The notes: generated from the sequence alone by a model not told the origin. Positions 1 to 8,735 are shown, numbered from the stretch's first letter. The stretch is DNA of 64,000 nt from Rubellimicrobium arenae (GCF_017916295.1 NZ_JAFMSS010000016.1:10265-74264); one strand, 5' to 3'. Program-made: numbers and translations.

Positions 1-391
1 GCTGGATGGCGGCAGGCTCGCCATGGCGCTGGTCGACTCCGTGCCCGCCGGGGTCTACGGCAAGGAGGCGCTCACCCATCTCGGGCTCTGGTCAGGGATC
101 GCTCCACAGGTCGCCCAGGCCGAGAACGTCCGCGCCGCGCTGGCGCTGGTCGCCTCGGGCGAGGCGCCGCTCGGCATCGTCTACGGGTCCGACGCCATTG
201 CGTCCCAGGCGGCGAACGAGGACGTCTCGGTGATCGGCACCTTCCCCCAGGACAGCCACGCCCCCATCACCTACCCGGCCGCGCTCGTGGCCGGCCATGA
301 CAGCCCGGAGGCCGCCGCCTTCCTCGACCACCTGTCGTCCCCCGAGGCGCGACAGGTTTTCGAGGCGCAGGGCTTCGTGGTGCTCGACTGA
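1..391 (+). CDS. modA: ModA-like molybdate-binding protein, 3' end only
   Basis: C-terminal part of a periplasmic substrate-binding protein of a molybdate-type ABC importer; the start lies left of the window. The reading frame is open from base 2 and gives LDGGRLAMALVDSVPAGVYG, followed by a lobe typical of ModA C-termini, including GEAPLGIVYGSDA and a final segment about removing the terminal helix (SPEARQVFEAQGF). The stop TGA is at 389-391. The following permease gene modB overlaps or abuts it, which supports the assignment to molybdate or tungstate uptake. The signal peptide and N-lobe ligand residues cannot be seen. A TupA-like tungstate binder is a less likely alternative. Confidence 0.85.
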   Translation, partial: LDGGRLAMALVDSVPAGVYGKEALTHLGLWSGIAPQVAQAENVRAALALVASGEAPLGIVYGSDAIASQAANEDVSVIGTFPQDSHAPITYPAALVAGHDSPEAAAFLDHLSSPEARQVFEAQGFVVLD

Positions 392-1095
392 CCCTGTCCG
401 GCTGGACCCTCACGCCCGAGGAGGCCACCGCCCTCCTCCTGTCCTTGCGCGTGTCCTGCGCCGCCACCCTGGCCAGCCTGCCGCTCGCGCTCCTGACCGC
501 GCAGGCGCTGGCCCGCTGGCGATTCCCGGGGCGCGAAGCCCTGAACGTGCTCGTGCACCTACCCCTGGTGCTGCCGCCCGTGGTGACCGGCTACCTCCTG
601 CTGATGACCTTTGGCACGCGGGGGCCGGTGGGCGGGGTCCTTCAGGACTGCTGCGGCATCGTCTTCGCCTTCCGCTGGACCGGAGCGGCGCTCGCGGCGG
701 CGGTGATGGCCTTTCCGCTGATCGTCCGGCCGATCCGCCTGTCCATCGAGGCCGTGCCGCGGCACCTCGAGGAGTCGGCCGCCGATCTGGGCGCGCGGCC
801 AAGCCTCGCCTTCCTAACGGTGACGCTCCCGCTGGCGCTGCCCGGCATCGTCGCCGGGGCGATCCTGGGCTTCGCCCGCGCCATGGGCGAGTTCGGCGCG
901 ACGATCACCTTCGTCTCGAACATCCCCGGCGAGACGCAGACGCTGCCCTCGGCCATCCATGTCCTCCTGCAGATCCCCGGCGGCGAGGGCGCGGCGCTGC
1001 GGCTCGTGGGGATCTCGATCCTCGTGTCCACCCTGGCGATCATCCTGTCCGAGATCCTGGGCCGGCGCGCGGCACGGCGGATCGCCGGGCGCTAG
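388..1095 (+). CDS. modB: molybdate ABC transporter permease ModB
   Basis: Inner-membrane permease of the molybdate importer, about 235 residues from 388, with roughly five hydrophobic segments. The cytoplasmic EAA loop that contacts ModC is visible as EESAADLGARPSLAF, followed by the conserved ARAMGEFGAT block. The first TTG/GTG starts in frame are at 445 and 451. However, the family-like N-terminus LSGWTLTPEEATALLLS lies upstream in the same frame, and the only possible start that keeps it is CTG at 388, overlapping the modA stop as CTGA. I therefore place the start at 388 with caution; 445 is the conservative alternative. The stop TAG shares the tetranucleotide CTAG with the stop of the convergent next gene. 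No modC is seen downstream. Confidence 0.9.
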   Translation: MTLSGWTLTPEEATALLLSLRVSCAATLASLPLALLTAQALARWRFPGREALNVLVHLPLVLPPVVTGYLLLMTFGTRGPVGGVLQDCCGIVFAFRWTGAALAAAVMAFPLIVRPIRLSIEAVPRHLEESAADLGARPSLAFLTVTLPLALPGIVAGAILGFARAMGEFGATITFVSNIPGETQTLPSAIHVLLQIPGGEGAALRLVGISILVSTLAIILSEILGRRAARRIAGR

Positions 1096-2216
1096 GCCCA
1101 GGCGCGCAGGCGCGCCGCCAGATCGGTCACGCGCTCCGCCACGCCCTCGCCGGGCGGGCCGCCGCGCCACGGGTCGGCCAGGGTCGTGACCCAGGGTTCG
1201 GACGGCACGATCTCGCGACCGCCGCCCTGGCGCCGCCAGGTCAGCGCCCGGAGCACCTTCTCGGCCTCGGGCGGGAGGCGGTCCGGAATCTCCTGCCCCG
1301 ACAGGATGCCCCAGAGCCGTGTCCAGCAGCGCCCGACCGACCAGGGATTGTAACCGCCGCCGCCCAGCAGCATCAGCCGGGGTGCCAACGGCCGCAGCCC
1401 CTCCAGCACCCCCGCATGGGCGTTGTTGGACAGGGCGAGCCGCGACTGCGGATCCTCGAGCACGCCGTCCGACCCGGACTGGAGCACGACCGCATCGGGC
1501 CGGAAGGCGGCGACGGCGGGCAGGATCAACGCCTCGCGCGTCCGCGCCATGTCGTCGTCGTGAAAGCCGCGCGGCACCGGCAGGTTGAAGACGTTGCCGA
1601 TCCCCCGATCCGCGATCGCACCCGTCCGGGGCCAGCGGCCCTCTTCGTGGATGGACAGGAGCAGGGTGTCGGGATCGTCGCGGAAGCCGTGCTCCACCCC
1701 GTCGCAATGATGGGCGTCGATGTCGACATAGGCCACGCGCCGCGCCCCATGGCGGCGAAGCGACAGGATCGCGAAGACCGGGTCGTTGAGGTAGCAGAAG
1801 CCGTTCGCCCGGTCGGGGAAGGCATGATGCGTCCCGCCGCCCGGCACATGGACCGCGCCTCCGCCCGCCAGCAGCTCCCCCGCCAGCATGACCCCGCCGA
1901 CGCCGGTGGCCGGACGGCGATACATCTCGGGAAACACCGGGTTCGCGGTGGTCCCGAGGCCGTGCCGGTCGCGGGTCTCGGCGCTGACGGCCTGCTCCCG
2001 CTCGGCCTGCGCCAGAGCGGCCACATAGTCGGAGCTGTGCCAGGCTGTCAGCGCCGCCGGCCGGGCGCGGGGGCTCCGGCGGAACCGTCCGGGCGGCAGC
2101 CAGCCCAGCGCGCGCCCAAGGTCCATGACGGTCGACACGCGCGGGATGCGCAAGGGATGCCAGGGGCCATAGCTCGACCCGCGGTAGATCTCGGACCCTA
2201 TGAGGATGGGCGTCAG
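1092..2216 (-). CDS. histone deacetylase-family hydrolase
   Basis: Zinc-dependent amidohydrolase of the class II HDAC/acetylpolyamine amidohydrolase fold, about 374 residues. Visible motifs are the catalytic His pair and loop in GGGTHHAFPDRANGFCYLND, the zinc ligands in YVDIDAHHCDG, and the glycine-rich loop with the catalytic Tyr in LLGGGGYNPWS. The natural substrate in bacteria is usually unknown; deacetylation of proteins, polyamines or small molecules is possible. The conserved N-terminus (ILIGSEIYRGSSYGPWHPLR) is in frame just after a CTG that overlaps the TGA of the upstream gpx gene (CTGA). No ATG, GTG or TTG lies between a GTG at 2333 and this block, so a CTG start at 2216 is inferred. 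It is probably co-transcribed with gpx. Confidence 0.88.
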   Translation of the reverse strand: MTPILIGSEIYRGSSYGPWHPLRIPRVSTVMDLGRALGWLPPGRFRRSPRARPAALTAWHSSDYVAALAQAEREQAVSAETRDRHGLGTTANPVFPEMYRRPATGVGGVMLAGELLAGGGAVHVPGGGTHHAFPDRANGFCYLNDPVFAILSLRRHGARRVAYVDIDAHHCDGVEHGFRDDPDTLLLSIHEEGRWPRTGAIADRGIGNVFNLPVPRGFHDDDMARTREALILPAVAAFRPDAVVLQSGSDGVLEDPQSRLALSNNAHAGVLEGLRPLAPRLMLLGGGGYNPWSVGRCWTRLWGILSGQEIPDRLPPEAEKVLRALTWRRQGGGREIVPSEPWVTTLADPWRGGPPGEGVAERVTDLAARLRAWA

Positions 2217-2767
2217 GACGCCAGCGCCGCCTCGACGGCCTGCGTGATCGCGGGTCCGGTGGGAACCTCGGACGAGCCCCAGGTGCCCAGCACGGATCCG
2301 TCCGCGCCGATCAGGACCTTGTTGAAGTTCCACTGGGGCTCAAAGCCCTGGCTCTCGCGCAGCCAGGAGAAGAAGGGATGCGCCGTCTCGCCGCGGACAT
2401 GCGTGATCCCGGTCATCGGCAGGTCGAGGTCGTAGTTGAGCTCGCAGAAGTCCTTGACCTCCTGCTCCGAGCCCAGCTCCTGCCGGAAGTCGTCGGACGG
2501 CACCGCCACGACCACGAGCCCGCGGTCCCGGTACGCATCATAAAGCGCCTGCAGGTCGTTGTACTGGGGCGTGTAGCCGCAGAGCGACGCCGTGTTGGCG
2601 ATCAGGACCGGATGGCCGGCCCAGTCGGTGAAGCCGATCTGGCCCCCATCGATCGAAGTGAACCGGAACTGCTGCAACATCGCCTCCTCCGCCGTCGCGG
2701 CCCGCGCCCCGGCGCTCGGCAGCACCGCCAGAAGGGTCAGCCCCAGGGTGAACGCCAGATGCTGCAT
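2213..2767 (-). CDS. glutathione peroxidase family protein, exported
   Basis: Thiol peroxidase of the glutathione peroxidase family, 184 residues. The start at 2767 gives a clear signal peptide (MQHLAFTLGLTLLAVLPSAGARA), so it should act in the periplasm. The peroxidatic site is a cysteine, not selenocysteine, in NTASLCGYTPQYNDL. The second family block (VVVAVPSDDFRQELGS) and the WNFNKVLIGADG block are both present. The family reduces peroxides using thioredoxin or glutathione. It lies directly upstream of the deacetylase-like gene with a 4-bp overlap. Its promoter should lie in the 186-bp divergent gap to the DUF1178 gene. Confidence 0.9.
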   Translation of the reverse strand: MQHLAFTLGLTLLAVLPSAGARAATAEEAMLQQFRFTSIDGGQIGFTDWAGHPVLIANTASLCGYTPQYNDLQALYDAYRDRGLVVVAVPSDDFRQELGSEQEVKDFCELNYDLDLPMTGITHVRGETAHPFFSWLRESQGFEPQWNFNKVLIGADGSVLGTWGSSEVPTGPAITQAVEAALAS

Positions 2768-2953
2768 GACCGCCTCCGCCTTGCCTGACGCTACGATAGC
2801 ACTGCCGGCCGACCCGTCCATGGCCTGTTCGCGACATGGGGCGGGCGTCTCGGCCACGCTCACGGGAACATGAGAATTTCTGGAAACTTGCGACCTGTTG
2901 CGTACGCCGCCCGCGTGCTTATCTTCGGTCCGTCAGCAACGGGATCCAGGGCC

Positions 2954-3364
2954 ATGGTCCGCTACAGCCTTTCCTGCGCGGACGGCCACCACTTCGACAG
3001 CTGGTTCCAGTCCGCCGCCGCCTTCGACGACCTCGCCAGGCGGGGCCTGCTGACCTGCGCCGAATGCGGCTCCGCGAAGGTTGAAAAGGCGCTGATGGCG
3101 CCGGCCCTGTCCAACTCGCGCGGCGACCTGTCCGCCCCCCGCGACCCGCGGGAGGCGATGCTGGCCGCGATGCGCCGGCAGGTCGAGGAGAACTCGGACT
3201 ACGTCGGGCTGAGCTTCGCGGCCGAGGCGCGGGCGATGCACGAAGGCATCAAGCCCGAGCGATCCATCTGGGGCGAGGCCAAGCCCGAGGAGGCCAAGGC
3301 CCTGATCGAGGAGGGGATCCCCGTCGCTCCCCTTCCGTTCATGCCCAAGCGCGGCGCGAACTAG
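2954..3364 (+). CDS. DUF1178 family protein
   Basis: Small cytosolic protein of 136 residues matching the DUF1178 family by its start MVRYSLSCADGHHFDSWF and a CxxC zinc-ribbon-like element (CAECGSAKVEKALMAPAL). The C-terminal half is acidic and ends in a conserved VAPLPFMPK stretch. Function is unknown. The start at 2954 is chosen because the family begins with this MVRY-type sequence; an upstream in-frame ATG at 2870 would add 28 unconserved residues. The gene is transcribed towards lysC. Confidence 0.85.
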   Translation: MVRYSLSCADGHHFDSWFQSAAAFDDLARRGLLTCAECGSAKVEKALMAPALSNSRGDLSAPRDPREAMLAAMRRQVEENSDYVGLSFAAEARAMHEGIKPERSIWGEAKPEEAKALIEEGIPVAPLPFMPKRGAN

Positions 3365-3501
3365 GCCGCCGGCCCGCCCGGCCCGATCCGCGACAGCCCC
3401 GGCCGCGCCGTCGGGACCAGCCAGTCCGGCGGCGCGCCGAGCCACCATTGCCCCTGCGGTCCACCCCGATTATGAGGGCGCCCGGAACTCTGGGGACCCG
3501 C

Positions 3502-4740
3502 ATGTCCATCCTTGTCATGAAGTTCGGCGGCACGTCGGTCGCCAACGTGGATCGCATCGCGCGCGCGGCCAAGCGCGTCGCCGTCGAGGTGGCCAAGGGC
3601 CACGACGTCATCGTCATCGTCTCCGCCATGGCGGGCGAGACCAACAAGCTCGTGGGCTTCGTCCAGGACACGTCGCCGCTCTATGACGCGCGCGAATACG
3701 ATGCCGTGACCTCCTCCGGGGAGAACGTGACCGCAGGCCTCATGGCGCTCCGCCTCCAGGAGATGGATATCCCGGCCAGGTCCTGGCAGGGCTGGCAGGT
3801 GCCGGTGATGACCACCTCGGCCCACGGCTCCGCCCGGATCGAGGCCATCCCGACCGACAACATCCTGCGCAAGTTCCGCGAAGGGATGAAGGTGGCCGTG
3901 GTCGCGGGCTTCCAGGGCATCTCGCCCGAAGGCCGCGTCACCACGCTGGGCCGGGGCGGCTCGGACACCACCGCCGTGGCCTTCGCGGCCGCCTTCGACG
4001 CGGTGCGCTGCGATATCTACACGGACGTGGACGGCGTCTACACGACCGACCCCCGCATCTGCGAGAAGGCCCGCAAGCTCGACCGCATCGCCTTCGAGGA
4101 GATGCTGGAACTGGCGTCGCTGGGCGCCAAGGTGCTCCAGACCCGCTCGGTCGAGCTGGCGATGCGCTACAAGGTGAAGCTCCGCGTCCTGTCGAGCTTC
4201 GAGGAACAGACCGACGAGGCCGGAACCCTCGTCTGCGACGAGGAGGACATCATGGAGTCGAACGCGGTCGCCGGGGTCGCCTATTCGCGCGACGAGGCCA
4301 AGATGACGCTGACCTCGGTCCCGGACCGCCCGGGCATCGCCGCCGCCATCTTCGGACCGCTGGCCGAGGCCGGGGTGAACGTGGACATGATCGTCCAGAA
4401 CATCTCCGAGCATGGCCGGACGGACATGACCTTCTCCTGCCCCAACGATCAGGTCCTGCGGGCCGAGAAGGCGCTGGGCGAAGCCAAGGCGCGGGGCGAC
4501 ATCGGCTTCGAGGAGCTCGTGACCGACCAGGGCGTCGCCAAGGTGTCCGTGGTCGGGATCGGGATGCGGTCGCACGCCGGGGTTGCGGCGCAGATGTTCA
4601 AGGCGCTGGCCGCCGAGAACGTCAACATCAAGGTCATCACAACCTCCGAGATAAAGATTTCCGTCCTGATCGACCGGAAATACATGGAACTGGCCGTGCA
4701 GGCCCTCCATGATGCCTTTGGCCTCGAAAAGGCTGCCTGA
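3502..4740 (+). CDS. lysC: aspartate kinase
   Basis: Aspartokinase, 412 residues, catalysing ATP-dependent phosphorylation of aspartate at the head of the lysine/threonine/methionine pathway. It begins MSILVMKFGGTSV, the conserved kinase N-terminus, and carries TLGRGGSDTTAVAFAAA and the YTDVDGVYTTDPR block. Two C-terminal ACT domains are visible, one starting near TSVPDRPGIAAAIFGPL and one near VSVVGIGMRSHAGVA; these are the usual feedback sensors for lysine and threonine. An upstream in-frame ATG at 3448 is not conserved. The 37-bp gap to ptsP suggests co-transcription. The next enzyme acting on this pathway in the window is threonine synthase at 18589-19977. Confidence 0.97.
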   Translation: MSILVMKFGGTSVANVDRIARAAKRVAVEVAKGHDVIVIVSAMAGETNKLVGFVQDTSPLYDAREYDAVTSSGENVTAGLMALRLQEMDIPARSWQGWQVPVMTTSAHGSARIEAIPTDNILRKFREGMKVAVVAGFQGISPEGRVTTLGRGGSDTTAVAFAAAFDAVRCDIYTDVDGVYTTDPRICEKARKLDRIAFEEMLELASLGAKVLQTRSVELAMRYKVKLRVLSSFEEQTDEAGTLVCDEEDIMESNAVAGVAYSRDEAKMTLTSVPDRPGIAAAIFGPLAEAGVNVDMIVQNISEHGRTDMTFSCPNDQVLRAEKALGEAKARGDIGFEELVTDQGVAKVSVVGIGMRSHAGVAAQMFKALAAENVNIKVITTSEIKISVLIDRKYMELAVQALHDAFGLEKAA

Positions 4741-4777
4741 GTTCCAACGCACGGGGCAGAGCCCCCGAGAGGAGACG

Positions 4778-7024
4778 ATGCCCGACCGGACCGAGAGCGA
4801 GAGCCGCAAGCTCTTGGGCCGCCTCAGCGCGGTCATGGCCGCCACGAGCGTCGGCCAGACCCGTCTCGACCGCATCGTGCAGCTGATCGCGTCCTCGATG
4901 GGATGCGAGGTCTGCTCGATCTACCTGTTCCGTGACGCCGAGACGCTCGAGCTCTGCGCCACGGTCGGCCTCAAGGCCGAAGCCGTTCACCAGACGCGGA
5001 TGCGCCTGGGCGAGGGGCTCGTGGGGCGCACGGCCCGTGACCGCGTGGTGACCAACACCGCCAACGCGCCCGCCGAACGCGGCTTCCGCTACATGCCCGA
5101 GACCGGGGAGGAACGGTTCTCCTCGTTCTGCGGCGTGCCGGTCCAGCGGCTGGGCGAGGTGCTGGGCGTTCTCGTGGTCCAGAGCCGGGCGGCCCGGATC
5201 TATACGCCCGACGAGGTCTACGCTCTCGAGGTCGTGGCCATGGTGCTGGCCGAGATGACCGAGCTGGGCGCCTTCAACGGCGGTGAAGGAGGACTTTCGC
5301 CCCGCCATCAGCGGCCGATCACCTTCCGGGGCCTGTCCGGCCAGGAGGGCGCGGTGGCGGGCCGGGTCTACCTGCACGAGCCGCGCGTCGTGGTCACCAA
5401 CCCGATCTCGGAGGATCCCGACAAGGAGCTCGCCCGGCTCAATGCCTCGATCGAAGCGCTTCGGGCGCAGGTGGACGAGATGCTCGCCGGTGCCGGCACC
5501 GTGGACAGCGAGGAGGTGGGCGTGCTCGAAGCCTACCGGATGTTCGCGAATTCCCGCTCCTGGCTGCGCCGGATGGAAGAGGACATCCGCTCGGGCCTGT
5601 CCGCCGAGGCCGCTGTCGAGAAGGAGCAGTCCCACGCCCGCGCTCGCATGGGGCAGGCCTCGGACGCCTATCTGCGCGACAGGCTCCACGACCTCGACGA
5701 CCTGTCCAACCGCCTGCTCCGCATCCTGACCGGCCAGGGCCGCGACACCGGCGCCGCCATGCCGGACAGCCCGGTGCTCGTGGCGCGCAACATCGGACCT
5801 GGCGAGCTTCTCGAATACGGCAAGGGCGCGCTGCGCGCCATCGTCCTCGAGGAAGGCTCGGTCGGCTCCCACGCCGCGATCGTGGCGCGCGCCTGGGCTA
5901 TCCCCCTGGTCATCCGGGCCGAAGGCATCACCACCGAGGCGCTGAACGGCGATCTTATCCTCGTGGACGGAGAGCAGGGCATCGCCCACCTGCGGCCGGA
6001 CGACATCGTCCGGAAGGCCTTCGAGGACAAGATCGCCATGCTCGCCCGCGCGCAGGAGCGCTACGCCGATCTGCGCGAGCTTCCGGCGCAATCGCTGTGC
6101 GGCACGGTGATCGGCTTGCACATGAACGCCGGGCTGATGGCGGACCTGCCCTCCCTTCCCTCGTCGGGGGCGGAAGGCGTGGGGCTCTTCCGGACCGAAC
6201 TCCAGTTCCTCGTCCGCAACCAGATGCCCAAGCGGGCCGAGCTGTCGGCGCTCTATGCGCGGGTGATGGATGCGGCCAAGGGCAAGCGGGTCGTGTTCCG
6301 GACGCTCGACATCGGGTCCGACAAGGTCCTGAGCTACATGAAGCCCCAGGACGAACCCAATCCGGCGATGGGCTGGCGCGCGATCCGCCTGGGGCTCGAC
6401 AAGCCCGGGGTCCTGCGGATGCAGCTTCAGGCGCTGATCCGCGCGGCGGCCGGGCGCTGCCTGACGGTGATGTTCCCCTTCATCGCCAATCCGGGGGAGT
6501 TCCGGCTCGCCCGCGCCGAGTTCAACAAGGCCCTGGAGCGCGAACGCATCCTGGGCCACCCTTTGCCCGACAAGGTCGAGGTCGGCGCGATGCTCGAGAC
6601 GCCGAGCCTTGCCTTCGCGTCCTATGCCTTCTTCCGCGAGGTGGACTTCCTGTCGGTGGGCGGCAACGACCTCAAGCAGTTCTTCTTCGCCGCCGACCGC
6701 GAGAACGAGCGGGTCCGCCGGCGTTATGACATGCTCGAGTCGTCGTTCCTGGAGTTGCTTTCGGGGATCGTCGGACGCTGCGCCTCGGCGGGCACCCCGC
6801 TCAGCTTCTGCGGCGAGGACGCCGGCCGGCCGGTGGAAGCGGTGGCCCTGGCCGCCATGGGCTTCCGGATGCTTTCGATGCGACCGGCGTCCATCGGACC
6901 GGTCAAGAGCCTCCTTCGCCGCGTCAACCTCCAGGAGGCCCGGAAAGTCATCGACGATGCCCGGATCCGGGGGGACGAATCCGTGCGCCCCGCACTCACC
7001 GAATGGCTCGCCCGACAACCTTAA
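4778..7024 (+). CDS. ptsP: phosphoenolpyruvate-protein phosphotransferase PtsP (EI-Ntr)
   Basis: Enzyme I of the nitrogen-type phosphotransferase system, 748 residues, which autophosphorylates from PEP and passes phosphate to NPr. Domain order is an N-terminal GAF domain (about residues 20-160, with VCSIYLFRDAETLELCATVG), the PEP-utilising N-domain, the swivelling phosphohistidine domain with GSVGSHAAIVARAWAIP near residue 370, and the C-terminal TIM barrel with FRTLDIGSDK, VEVGAMLETPS and FLSVGGNDLKQFFFA. The start at 4778 follows a GGAGA ribosome binding site; the in-frame ATG at 4709 lies inside lysC. The system usually links nitrogen and carbon status to regulation rather than importing sugar. 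Confidence 0.96.
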   Translation: MPDRTESESRKLLGRLSAVMAATSVGQTRLDRIVQLIASSMGCEVCSIYLFRDAETLELCATVGLKAEAVHQTRMRLGEGLVGRTARDRVVTNTANAPAERGFRYMPETGEERFSSFCGVPVQRLGEVLGVLVVQSRAARIYTPDEVYALEVVAMVLAEMTELGAFNGGEGGLSPRHQRPITFRGLSGQEGAVAGRVYLHEPRVVVTNPISEDPDKELARLNASIEALRAQVDEMLAGAGTVDSEEVGVLEAYRMFANSRSWLRRMEEDIRSGLSAEAAVEKEQSHARARMGQASDAYLRDRLHDLDDLSNRLLRILTGQGRDTGAAMPDSPVLVARNIGPGELLEYGKGALRAIVLEEGSVGSHAAIVARAWAIPLVIRAEGITTEALNGDLILVDGEQGIAHLRPDDIVRKAFEDKIAMLARAQERYADLRELPAQSLCGTVIGLHMNAGLMADLPSLPSSGAEGVGLFRTELQFLVRNQMPKRAELSALYARVMDAAKGKRVVFRTLDIGSDKVLSYMKPQDEPNPAMGWRAIRLGLDKPGVLRMQLQALIRAAAGRCLTVMFPFIANPGEFRLARAEFNKALERERILGHPLPDKVEVGAMLETPSLAFASYAFFREVDFLSVGGNDLKQFFFAADRENERVRRRYDMLESSFLELLSGIVGRCASAGTPLSFCGEDAGRPVEAVALAAMGFRMLSMRPASIGPVKSLLRRVNLQEARKVIDDARIRGDESVRPALTEWLARQP

Positions 7025-7037
7025 GAAGAAATTAACC
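7021..7037. promoter_or_regulatory. CtrA-like binding motif TTAA-N7-TTAACC
   Basis: TTAAGAAGAAATTAACC fits the full CtrA consensus (TTAA, seven bases, TTAAC) with no mismatch. It overlaps the ptsP stop codon and lies about 80 bases before the membrane-protein gene at 7114. TTAA is rare in this GC-rich sequence, so a perfect match is notable, but CtrA control is an inference. Confidence 0.5.
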
Positions 7038-7113
7038 GGAAATTGGCACAATTGATTCAGGCGGCGGGGGTTCCCGTGCGGCGGCGCATTCGTCCGCAAG
7101 GCTTCGGGGGCAC

Positions 7114-8727
7114 ATGACTATGCAAAGAATCGGGCGCAGGTCAGCCCTCGATGGCCAGACAGTCCTTGCCTGGGCCGGCCTTCCAGCCTTGGCCTTCCTG
7201 TTCGGGGCAGCCTGCTCCAGCCTCCCTGTCCTGGCCCACCGCTACCTGCCCATGGTGGACCTGCCCAACCACATCGCGCGCCTTCACATCGCGGCCACGG
7301 AAGGCGGGCCGCTGTCCCGCTACTACGAATACGGTTCGGCACTCCTTCCCAACTCGGCGGCCGACCTCCTCTGGATGCTGGCGCCGCAGGGCATGGACCC
7401 GGTGCGCTTCTCCCAGGTGATCATGGCCATATGCCCCATGGCCTATATCGCCGCCACCATGGTGCTCTCCCGCGTGGCCCAGCAACAGTGGAGCCTGTGG
7501 CCAGCAGTCTCGGCGCTCTTCGCCTACAACGCGCCGTTCCGCTGGGGCTTTGAGAATTACTCCCTGTCGGTGCCGTTCGCCCTGCTGGCGCTCGCGCTCT
7601 GGTTGAGGCTCGAGTCCCGGGGACCGCTGTTCCGGATCCTGCTGTTCACCCCCATCACCCTCGGCCTTTATCTCCTTCATCTGTTCGCCTTCGTGGTCCT
7701 AGCTGTTGCCGTCCTGGGACGAGAGGTTCAGATCCTTCTCGGCTCGCGGCAGGACTGGCGGCAAGTCGGCCGGGGATTGCTGCTGGCTCTTCCCTTCCTT
7801 CCGCCGCTTGGCTGGTATGTCTTTGATGCCCTGTCGGCGGTCGCGTCGCCCCTGGGCCACCAGACCATCTTCGGCCTCCGGGCGCGCGTCGCCGTTCTGA
7901 CATCCCCCTTCGTGGCGTCCACGGGCGACATGGGAAGCCTCGTGAACCTGGCCGGAGCGGGCGCCCTGATCCTGACCCTGTTCTTCGGGCTCACCGCGTT
8001 CCGCCGGAACGGGCCACGGCTCATCTTTCAGGGTCCGCTGACAGGATCGATCGTTGCGCTTGCCATCGCGAGCGCGCTTACGCCGGCTTGGCTGAACGGA
8101 GTGGCCCTGGTTCACATCCGCCTGCCTCTCGTCACCCTGGCCGTCGCGGTTGCCGGCACGACCTGGCGGAGTCTGGACATCGGGACCGCCAAGCGTTGGG
8201 CGATGATCGTAGCCTGCCTGCTTCTGGCGCGGGGCGTCGCCTTCGAACGCCTGGCATCCAGCTACGACGCCGAGATTCAGGATCTGATGACGGTCCTGGC
8301 TCAGGTTCCGGTCGGGTCTCCCGTGATGCCGGCCCGCGCTCCGGGACAGGAGGGCGACCGGGGACGCTGGCACCTGCCGGCCTATGCGGTCGTGACCCGC
8401 GATGCCTTCGTCCCGACCCTCTTCCAAGGGAGCCATGCGCTTCGCGTCAGGCCGGATTGGATCCCGTTCTCTCACCCGTCCCTGTATCCCCCCAGCGTCC
8501 GTCGCTTGCTCGACAACGGACCCCAGGCCGACAACGGACGATGGGCCTTCCTGCGGAACTGGACCTCGCGATTCCCCTATCTTCTGGTTCTGGATCCCTG
8601 GACGGCTGGGCCAGGAAGCGGTCTTCAGCTGGTGACACGCGCCGGACGGTTCAGCTTGTATCAGGTCACAGAGGCACCGCCCGAGCCGGAGGCCCCTCGC
8701 CCGCCTTCCGAATCCTCATCGGGCTGA
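7114..8727 (+). CDS. polytopic membrane protein, GT-C glycosyltransferase-like
   Basis: Unrecognised inner-membrane protein of 537 residues with about ten hydrophobic helices, including long stretches near residues 20-45, 95-115, 140-215 and 255-300. After the first helix it has the loop MVDLPNHIARLH; an acidic residue in the first periplasmic loop is typical of GT-C transferases that use lipid-linked sugars, but no family is certain. The C-terminal 150 residues are less hydrophobic, as in the periplasmic domains of such enzymes. It ends 8 bases before a GT87-type gene, so the pair may act together on an envelope glycan. Codon choice looks less GC3-biased than in neighbours. Confidence 0.7.
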   Translation: MTMQRIGRRSALDGQTVLAWAGLPALAFLFGAACSSLPVLAHRYLPMVDLPNHIARLHIAATEGGPLSRYYEYGSALLPNSAADLLWMLAPQGMDPVRFSQVIMAICPMAYIAATMVLSRVAQQQWSLWPAVSALFAYNAPFRWGFENYSLSVPFALLALALWLRLESRGPLFRILLFTPITLGLYLLHLFAFVVLAVAVLGREVQILLGSRQDWRQVGRGLLLALPFLPPLGWYVFDALSAVASPLGHQTIFGLRARVAVLTSPFVASTGDMGSLVNLAGAGALILTLFFGLTAFRRNGPRLIFQGPLTGSIVALAIASALTPAWLNGVALVHIRLPLVTLAVAVAGTTWRSLDIGTAKRWAMIVACLLLARGVAFERLASSYDAEIQDLMTVLAQVPVGSPVMPARAPGQEGDRGRWHLPAYAVVTRDAFVPTLFQGSHALRVRPDWIPFSHPSLYPPSVRRLLDNGPQADNGRWAFLRNWTSRFPYLLVLDPWTAGPGSGLQLVTRAGRFSLYQVTEAPPEPEAPRPPSESSSG

Positions 8728-8735
8728 CAAAAGGC

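Noticed and set aside
297..2435. 712-codon plus-strand frame across modB, the deacetylase and gpx
   Set aside because: It spans several real genes on both strands and is rich in Arg, Pro and Gly with no domain; it is a high-GC shadow.
4637..7099. Long open frame of about 820 codons on the minus strand opposite ptsP
   Set aside because: Antisense open frames are common in GC-rich genes with strong third-position bias; the peptide is Arg/His/Gly/Leu-rich with no family likeness, while the plus strand codes a complete EI-Ntr.
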